From positions 8,950,301 through 9,014,300 of the forward strand of contig NC_052133.2 in assembly GCF_016086655.4 (NCBI RefSeq): a stretch of DNA of 64,000 nucleotides, read 5' to 3'. Shown here piece by piece: positions 57,425-64,000 of this stretch (its first letter is position 1; every line of letters begins with the position of its first letter). Origin of the DNA: Lepeophtheirus salmonis. Its lineage: Eukaryota; Arthropoda; Copepoda; Siphonostomatoida; Caligidae. The position numbers and the translations under genes are program-made. The notes beneath the pieces are model-generated. The model made no database searches. It was given only the letters and a program-made list of their open reading frames with translations, and was not told the origin of the DNA.

Positions 57425-57540
57425 TAAGGAGAGATTTAGACCGACCTTTTTTGAAGTACTGCATTAGTTCGGTCCACTAAAAATCATAACGTTCTCAGAC
57501 CGTTCTAGGATTTCCAGACTGAAACCCAACACTGATTGGG
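57425..57540 (-). repeat. TAGTGTTG/GGTCC repeat fragment
   Basis: Read on the minus strand it begins CAGTGTTGGGTTTCAGTCTG, then GAAATCCTAGAACGGTCTGA, matching the left edge of the 48590 array (AGTGTTGGGCTTCGGTCTCA, AAAATCCTAGAC). It ends in GACCGAACTAATGC-type boxes. Confidence 0.55.
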
Positions 57541-57544
57541 ATAT

Positions 57545-58840
57545 ATTACATATTAATATTAAAAAACATATTATCCATTTTCCTCCGGCTGTGAGGATTT
57601 CGGATCCTAACAAATGTAAAAAAAGACCCTGCAGAACCCTGCCCTGGGAAATTTCGCCTTCATATATATATATATATATTAAGGAAAAAATATATTTTCT
57701 CACATATATGGTTTAAATTGGGTCTCTGAATTAATAACAAAAAGAATAAAGAATAAAAATCAATCATTTTCTTGCAATATTAATAAATGTAATATCCTTA
57801 ATGTAAAGAAATCTTCTGAAAAATACCATAGTAAAGGTCTAAGGGGCTCATCGACTAATTGAAAAGGGTGACGAGTAATATTATATAAATAATATTAATA
57901 GAAAAATATATAACAAATTTGGTTTTCATTGTTTTTTACGTAACAAATACATTTTACGGAGGAAGTACTTTTAGATTGTTTTATAGTTCCTAGTATGGAC
58001 CCTGTTTTTTGCCAGACTCGGTTATTAGAGACTGATTTGGCATTAACTTTACCTATTAAAAGAACATTATAGATAAAGATGTGTCTTCACTTAAACTTCA
58101 CTAGTTTTGGGGGGAAAATAGATGCAGTTCCCTGGCGGATTAACACCTTATCTATGTACAAATTTCAGCCAGGATTATATTTTGGGCAATGCACAGAAAT
58201 TAATGGAGCTCATCATAGATTTTTTTTTTGTCCTTTCTCTTTATTTTCTCTCAGCTTAAGTACCCTAATATAAAAACCTGTTTAGTTCATCATTTAAAGA
58301 AACAACATTCATATAATATGAATTTTATACATCCAAATTGAATTGAAGCGCAATCATTTCTACGTAAAAAAATGCATAACAAATTACTTCAAGGGAATAC
58401 CCATTTTAAGGCTGAAAAATCAGTGGGACGATATATATATGATATAATATATATCTCAGGGTGAAACTTTTCAGGGCAAAATCCCTGCAGGGCAAAAATT
58501 CCTGGCACCTTATTTTATCGACACATGAAGAGATTCCTGCAATATAATTAAGAGAAATGTGGTCGGCTTTATACTTTGCTCAGTATCACTGTTTTATAAA
58601 AGAAAATAGCAAATAAGTTACAAGCCTACATTTTAGTATCTTCTGTTATCTCTGCCATCTCTTAAATAAGCTCTATCCAGGGATCAAAGTGAGTCGAAAT
58701 AGTACAAATTCCTTTGACCAATTTTGTATGTTTGAACTAAAAAATGTTTAAAATATTGAATCCAACAAAAAGGAATCATGTGAGACATATTGAATGATAA
58801 ACTACTGATGTGTTGACTACAAGCTGTCCATATTACAGAG
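57545..58840. other. No gene recognised
   Basis: Contains an (AT)n run at 57663-57680 and a TTTCAGGGCAAAATCCCTGC inverted repeat at 58469. The two short open frames (57464-57703 minus, 58079-58273 plus) have no motif. Confidence 0.35.
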
Positions 58841-58841
58841 G

Positions 58842-59055
58842 ATGACTGATGTACAGAGATTAGGGACTGACAACTTGCAGTAGCATAACTAAATTACGAA
58901 GAACGTATATCTAGAAGATACAACTCAAAACCAAACTGTAATATGTTAAATACAATATATAGCTAAATTTTTGTTAAATATGTCCTCCCTTAGAAGTGAT
59001 AACAGCCTCAATTCCCTCTCAAACAGACATCACAATCACAAATAAAATCATATCA
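58842..59055 (-). mobile_element. Tc1-like C-terminal fragment
   Basis: On the minus strand, around 58985-59035, it reads EGIEAVITSKGGHI and then a stop, the ending of many Tc1-type transposases (L-E-A-V-I-x-A-K-G-G-H-I). An AT-rich 3' UTR follows to about 58842, with GCAACTTG..AGTAGCA also seen at 9700. Everything upstream is lost. Confidence 0.55.
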
Positions 59056-59119
59056 ATTTTCTGATAAAATTAATATTCGTTTAATTAGATCAATAAAAAT
59101 ATTGAATTTTTACCTATAA

Positions 59120-59410
59120 TTATTTATCAATAATAACTACTGTTCCAAAAATTGGGAGCATTAATATGGATATTAAAGCCAAAGTAAGAGACCCCTTAAC
59201 TGGTTCTAGGAATATAGCCGTCTGAAGTATTGTCATCGGAAAATTGATCCAGAAAAACAAGCCATCAGTAGAAAATTGCCTACAGGAAAATTTCGAAATA
59301 CGAAAATTGGGCAAAAATTTTTCTATATATGTCACGTCTGCAGATCGTCTACCGGCAATAATGTTGTCCGGCAATGGACTGATCACGATTCCTATGACCT
59401 ATTCTTTTGC
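59120..59410 (-). pseudogene. Unassigned 88-residue open frame
   Basis: A minus-strand frame from 59386 to 59120 encodes 88 residues and is open for several more codons upstream of its Met. Residues about 52-88 are hydrophobic (MTILQTAIFLEPVKG, then LTLALISILMLPIFGTVVII) and could form one or two membrane spans. It lies between a Tc1 fragment and a hAT-like repeat, without visible splice sites, and I recognise no family. It could be a stranded exon, a transposon-carried gene scrap or chance. An overlapping 63-residue frame lies on the plus strand. Confidence 0.2.
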
Positions 59411-59440
59411 CTTTAATTCTCCGGCACTCAATTAACGATG

Positions 59441-59768
59441 CAAAGGCGTCTGCAGAGGGTAGCTGTTGCCACCCCACCCTAATTTAGGAATTTAAAAAAA
59501 AAAAAAAAATTCAATTTGTTTTCCAAAAAATATAATTTTCATTTTTTTTTCCTAAATTCAAATAAGTGAAAAATTTAGTTTTTTAAGTTTTTTTCCAATA
59601 ATTTTTATGAACATCTGTGAATTTTTTCCAAAATATTTAATATTTAGTGTATAACTGCGGGTTTTGGAATTTTTTTTGTATTACAAAAAAATTAATTTTT
59701 GGAATTTTTTTATCATAAATATTCAAGAAACTACTCCCTCCTAAAATATAATCATGTGGACACCCCTG
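59441..59768. repeat. T-rich hAT-like repeat with both ends
   Basis: The left end CAAAGGCGTCTGCAGAGGGT and the right end CATGTGGACACCCCTG form a decayed CAGGGGCGTCC inverted pair enclosing 328 bp of AATTTTTTCCAAAATATTTA modules. The flanking octamers do not match, so the target duplicate is lost or never existed. Confidence 0.65.
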
Positions 59769-59769
59769 C

Positions 59770-60415
59770 TATGTGTTATGAAATTGATACCAAAAGTTAT
59801 ATATTGTTTTTTGTATCTTTGCAATAACAAAGCAAGTACAGAGTCATATGGAAAGAAGTGAATTTCGTACCATCATGTCCCACTCTCACCTATTATATGA
59901 GTAGTAACTTAATAAAAAAGTAGCTCCTTAATTATACATTATTTGCAGGAAAGAAAGAAAGAACCATCCCCTCAATTTGTAATTTTTACTTACTCTGTCA
60001 AGAAAAAAAATGTAATTTAAATTTTATAGAGCCTAAGAAATATGTATAATGATAAAAAAGATTTAAAGTAAACCAATAAAACGGTCAGAATAATTAGACG
60101 TTAGGCGACCTCATTAAGTATACAAAGATTAGTTACATATTTATTGTTATATGATCCGTTAACAAAAGATTTATTTACTATAAGTACATGTATTTCTATG
60201 TCCCTGGGATGGGTCCACGTAATACCCGCACTCATGGGCTCGTGCCCTGAAAAGTAATGTAAAAAACACTGCAATTTATCTGAAAAACGGATAATCTTTG
60301 ATAAGTTAGTGGCTAAATTTTTAAAAATGTAATCGCATCTTTGTTTATTTGCGATTACCCTTCTTTATCCGGATATTTGTCATACTTTTATCACTACTAT
60401 TGGCGGACATTTTGA
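59770..60415. other. No gene recognised
   Basis: AT-rich DNA without long open frames or assigned repeats. Confidence 0.35.
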
Positions 60416-60419
60416 ATTT

Positions 60420-61130
60420 TTAACATGAACAGTTCAAGAAATAATGAATTTTGATACATTAAAATTAATTAATATTTCGCTATATTAAAACAAAAATAAT
60501 TTGTTACAAAACAAAATAAACCTGAGCCTATGAGATCTATGTACCTTACATACAAAACAAGAAAAATACACTTTAACATGATTGACAAATTTTCATTTCA
60601 GCACTCCAAGCAGTTGGGTGTCTCCAGGATCACCGTCTACACCGTCAAGAAGTCCGAAAAGGACTCTGTCAAAAATGCCAAACTGGGCCCGGATGAGTTA
60701 AATAAAACAGACTAGGCCAATTCCCTCATTTCGCTACGAGCATATGCAAGAAATCTCTGGGTTTTACACTAAACTGTATAGAGAGCTATAATCAAGTGGG
60801 CGAAATATCCTTGTGAAAGTGGGGAGGCCACTTTTGACACCAGTAATAAAAGAAATCCATCTCCTCCGTTGCAAGATTATTTTGAGTTCTTTTGAACACT
60901 TTTTGACACTTTTAGGACCCCTACAGCCCTGATGCCCACCCCATCGACTACACTTTTTGAGTCTGCAGTGTCTGTCATCTAAAAACCGAGGCCCTCAAAG
61001 CCACTCTCAGTAATGGGACGCCATAACAGAAGACTACATGTGCAGCGGATGCCAGGCCTTCCATCGTCGTTTGGAAGCCATCATTGCCTCTAAGGGCGGC
61101 TACATTAATGATTGAGAGTGCTCAGAGACA
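60420..61130 (+). mobile_element. Tc1-like element (family 2), core-deleted derivative
   Basis: The first helix-turn-helix reads KQLGVSRITVYTVKKSEKD (60608-60664), then LGPDELNKTD, a stop, ANSLISLRAYARN and a second DNA-binding segment (QTVRRAI-like, in TV, stop, RAIIKW). After GEATFDTSNKRNPSPP it jumps to a distorted PYSPDAHPIDYTF at about 60920 (third Asp kept) and a C-terminal tail to about 61110. The deleted core and joint resemble 4740-5360. No functional frame. Confidence 0.75.
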
Positions 61131-61299
61131 AAGCTAATTATATTATTAATTTTGTCGAAGCTATATTGTTAACTAATCAATCATATCTTGTTGAAGTTTA
61201 AAATGGACCGTTTGATATGTTCTATGTAATATCTACTATCTAAAAATATAAGTAATATCATCCAATTTTTTTGTTTTCGTCAGAATGTTTTGAATCGTC

Positions 61300-61460
61300 A
61301 GACACGCAGTCCTTATGACCTGCAATGTCATCGAGGATCAAACTTTATATGTTTTTGGGACTGATATGCAGAACTGAACTTGACCGGCCCAAGACTGACC
61401 TGGACGTGACTGGAGTCTTCCGCCCTAAATAAGGACTGACAAAATGCTGTTCTTCAATTT
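61300..61460. repeat. GGTCC-type repeat fragment
   Basis: GACCGGCCCAAGACTGACCT, GACTGGAGTCTTCCGCCCTA and AATAAGGACTGAC boxes match the TAGTGTTG/GGTCC family. The TAGTGTTG end is not seen. Confidence 0.4.
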
Positions 61461-61469
61461 ATATACGTA

Positions 61470-62145
61470 ACATCCTCCCCAAAAATCAACAACCAAAACT
61501 CCAATGAGCATTCGTTAGTATGTCTAGATATCCCTGCTTTGTTCATCCCTTTCTCAGGTGGCTGCTTGCTTGCTTGCTTTTCTTCTTCTTCATTCAATTA
61601 AACAATGCTCTAACTTCATCAACAACCAAATTTTCTTTTTTCATGAACAATATATATATATATATATATCTTTGACAATGCTTTTGTATTTCTCTTACAG
61701 ATATATATATATACCAATAAGAAACAGAAAGAATGAACGAAGGTTGAAGAAACAAAGAATAGATGAAAGAATGGCTTTTTCTGTTTCCTTATTCATTTAT
61801 ACACCAAATACACACATAAAGACTCCAGTAAGCTGAAAAGAAAATTGGCACCCATTCCCTCTTTCTCTTTACTCCCCTATACCATTCCTTGCTTGCTTTC
61901 TGAAAAGGAAATCCTAACTTGGTTTAACCTCATAACCATTGTTCAACACACACATGTGAATAGTCTCGTGCTTCCCCTCTTCCAACTTCATGGCTTTAAT
62001 TACAATACATAACAACATACTTCTATACTCTCCCTAATATTATCATGTACTATGTTGTATCATTATATTTGTTCATTATTCTTGCTAACAAATTAAATTA
62101 GTAATTAAGAATATCCGTTTGTATTTAAGTGGAATCATAAATAGA
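61470..62145. other. No gene recognised
   Basis: Microsatellite-rich: (TGCT)n-like TTGCTTGCTTGC at 61564, (AT)n at 61651-61669 and again at 61701. The 92-residue frame at 61558-61836 runs through these repeats and is not a gene. Confidence 0.4.
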
Positions 62146-62149
62146 TATA

Positions 62150-62320
62150 CGGGGGTCTTTTGATAAGTGTGCAACCTCAACGTGGAGATGGCAGGACTCG
62201 TTAATATAAGCACGTCACATATACATATTTAGCTTCTATTGACAGTTACTCATCTAAGTTTCAGGCATTTCGGACGACCAGTTGCTATGTACGTTTGAAT
62301 GAGTTGATATAAATGAAAAA
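62150..62320 (+). mobile_element. mariner 5' end fragment
   Basis: GGGGGTCTTTTGATAAGTGT and CAACGTGGAGATGGCAGGAC then TTACTCATCTAAGTTTCAGG and TTTGAATGAGTTGATAT parallel 491-655. It stops before the transposase start codon. Confidence 0.6.
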
Positions 62321-62648
62321 CTGAATTTTCTATTTAATTTTCAACATTTCCACACATTTATCCATGCACAGTTACAGAGATGGAAGTTTCGCTGGGGGTA
62401 AGGTGCAGAGTTACAAGGAGACTGTTGAAAAAAAAAAAATAATATTTTCTAACAACCTGTTCATAGTATATCGGTTTTAATATCCATTTTAATACTCAAG
62501 CAATGTTTTGGTGAGCATAATACTTTGTTACTGACTCTAATTCAATTGGCACATAAATTAGTCTATAATAATAAAATATGGATCAAACCGTACAATTTGC
62601 TGAACCCTTGAAGTGATTCTTCTAGGACTTCTTGGAACATTTTTTAAC

Positions 62649-62678
62649 TGACGTCAGCTTTTTTTAACTGACGTCAGC
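62649..62678 (+). promoter_or_regulatory. Two TGACGTCAGC boxes 20 bp apart
   Basis: TTTTTAACTGACGTCAGC occurs twice in tandem, placing two perfect palindromic CRE-type octamers (TGACGTCA) at 62649-62656 and 62669-62676. The same octamer recurs in the 48590 array. No gene lies within reach, so this is a sequence observation only. Confidence 0.4.
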
Positions 62679-62689
62679 ATTGTTGATGT

Positions 62690-62960
62690 TTGCCATTTTA
62701 AGAGAGAAAAAAAAGGAATTTTCAGCTATTTACTTTAAAATTTAATATTAGAATTGAAAAAAAAAAAACTTATTATTTGAAATTTCATTTAATTTTTTGA
62801 AATTTTTGTGAATCGCTGTTGATTTTTGAAATTTTTTTCGAAAAAATTAATTTTTTGGGAATACCTATGGATTTTTGAAAAAAAATCCAATTTTTTTTTT
62901 TTTAAAAACCCCTACCCCCCACCCCCAAAAAAAATATATATATATAAATTCCTGCAGTTG
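62690..62960. repeat. T-rich hAT-like repeat, ends lost
   Basis: Modules such as GTGAATCGCTGTTGATTTTT and GGGAATACCTATGGATTTTT identify the family. A C-tract/poly(A)/(AT)n string closes it at 62900-62946. Confidence 0.55.
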
Positions 62961-63059
62961 ATTGCTCTTGTAAAACTAAAGTAATTATATTATTTTTATT
63001 TTCATTTCATAATTAATTTAGCGTTTTCACGTGCCATCATCATCATTGATGTCGCCCAT

Positions 63060-63190
63060 TCTGAGAGAGGTATGGACAACCAAGTTTTATAAGTATAAAA
63101 ACCCCTTTTTCATCAATTGGAAATAGTTCATCTATTGGGCGTGAAAATGGGACCAACAAATACAAATACTGGAACTTTACAGGCAATCCA
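63060..63190 (-). repeat. Dispersed repeat with GTTGGTCCCATTTTCAC core, inverted
   Basis: The reverse complement gives TTTGTTGGTCCCATTTTCAC, CCAATAGATGAACTATT and CTCAGAATGGGCGACATCAA, parallel to 19600-19720. The 81-residue minus-strand frame across it is incidental. A shorter inverted fragment follows at 63775-63850. The last 800 bases hold no gene. Confidence 0.5.
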
Positions 63191-64000
63191 AATTGTATCC
63201 CTCTATTACCTAATTTGATTATATATATCACGATTGAATGTATTAAAAATATCTTATTACAAGTGAAGATAATTAAGCAACTATTCATTGGGAAAATAAT
63301 ATATTTTTATCCAATTATCCTATTTTTCTCGGCCTAATTGGTGAACAACATAAAATTATGCAAATTTAGCATTTGTTAGAGATTTTCAGTACATATTACT
63401 CAAGATTATACTCAAATATCAATGTTTATCAATGACATCAAGTGGTATTCACTGCAGGTATTCAGACTTATTTTATTCTTAAAGCCATTTGACGGAGTTT
63501 TATCCAGTTTTTTTGTTTTTGTTTTTTTGAAATTGTATATTTATGATTTTTTTTGCTTCTTCCTACAAATATAATGTGATTTATGACGTAAGTGAAACCC
63601 CTTTAATACTTTTATTGCATATGTTCGTCCCAAGTATGGAAATTCACTGGCATCTCAAAATATGAAACTGATTTATGTATAAAATGATTATTTTTTTCAA
63701 TAATATCTTTGTTGAAACGACAAATACTAGTCAGCCATTTTGGGGACCTTAACAACAAGGCCTTATAAAAGGTAAACTATTATTTCATTAATAAGAAGGA
63801 AAATAGAAACCTATTGGATGTCCAAATGGAACCAATAAGTAAAAGCCCCCAAAATCTTAAATACTTTCAAAAACATATTCTTCTACGTCCATGTTTTATC
63901 ATTTATCTGACCCTAAAATGTATTCAAAATAGGTTATTACACCGTTATACAATCTTATTTTCTTATTGTAGAAACAAATTAACTTTTACAGCCATTAACA

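Noticed and set aside
61558..61836. A 92-residue plus-strand frame starting in a Leu/Ala-rich stretch that could pass as a signal peptide
   Set aside because: It runs through TGCT and AT microsatellites, and its composition reflects those repeats.

Overview
This is eukaryotic, animal-type DNA. It is strongly AT-rich, full of homopolymer runs and degenerate transposons, and has no operons or bacterial signals. The one convincing host gene is an intronless achaete-scute (ASH) proneural bHLH gene whose C-terminal motif is of arthropod type. Together with many broken Tc1/mariner copies and dispersed repeat families, this points to an arthropod. A parasitic copepod such as a sea louse (Caligidae) is my best guess, but no marker here decides the species.

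Layout. 0-6.4 kb: a long-TIR repeat, an internally deleted mariner, three Tc1-like remnants and AT-rich repeats. 6.4-9.2 kb: mostly AT-rich filler with repeat copies. 9.2-10.7 kb: Tc1-like remnants, one split by a hAT-like element that itself holds a second hAT-like element. 12.5-15.8 kb: further Tc1-like remnants on both strands. 16.8-21.5 kb: SINE-like, long-TIR and T-rich repeats. 21.5-24.5 kb: a directly repeated flank enclosing a mariner N-terminus and the most complete (but dead) Tc1/mariner transposase. 25.4-26.6 kb: the 3' half of a non-LTR retrotransposon ORF2 with an RNase H domain. 26.8-38.9 kb: SINE-like repeats, Helitron-like ends, and a clean 296-bp MITE. 39.1-43.9 kb: a transposon-poor interval centred on the ASH gene. 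43.95-50.2 kb: a 22-bp minisatellite, another Tc1-like end, and a degenerate array. 50-64 kb: more T-rich hAT-like copies, a tandem array whose units carry DR1-type sites, a DD34D mariner remnant and Tc1 fragments.

How it works together. The ASH gene encodes a sequence-specific transcription factor expected to dimerise with a Daughterless/E protein and bind E-boxes. The clear interval around it holds a perfect Hairy-type site 155 bp upstream of the start codon, two GCAGSTG proneural E-boxes on either side, a start-overlapping uORF and three Pumilio-type motifs in the presumed 3' UTR. These are sequence matches, not demonstrated sites. Everything else is non-coding or decayed mobile DNA. I found no tRNA, rRNA, CRISPR array or previously unknown gene system, and no transposase here looks able to act.
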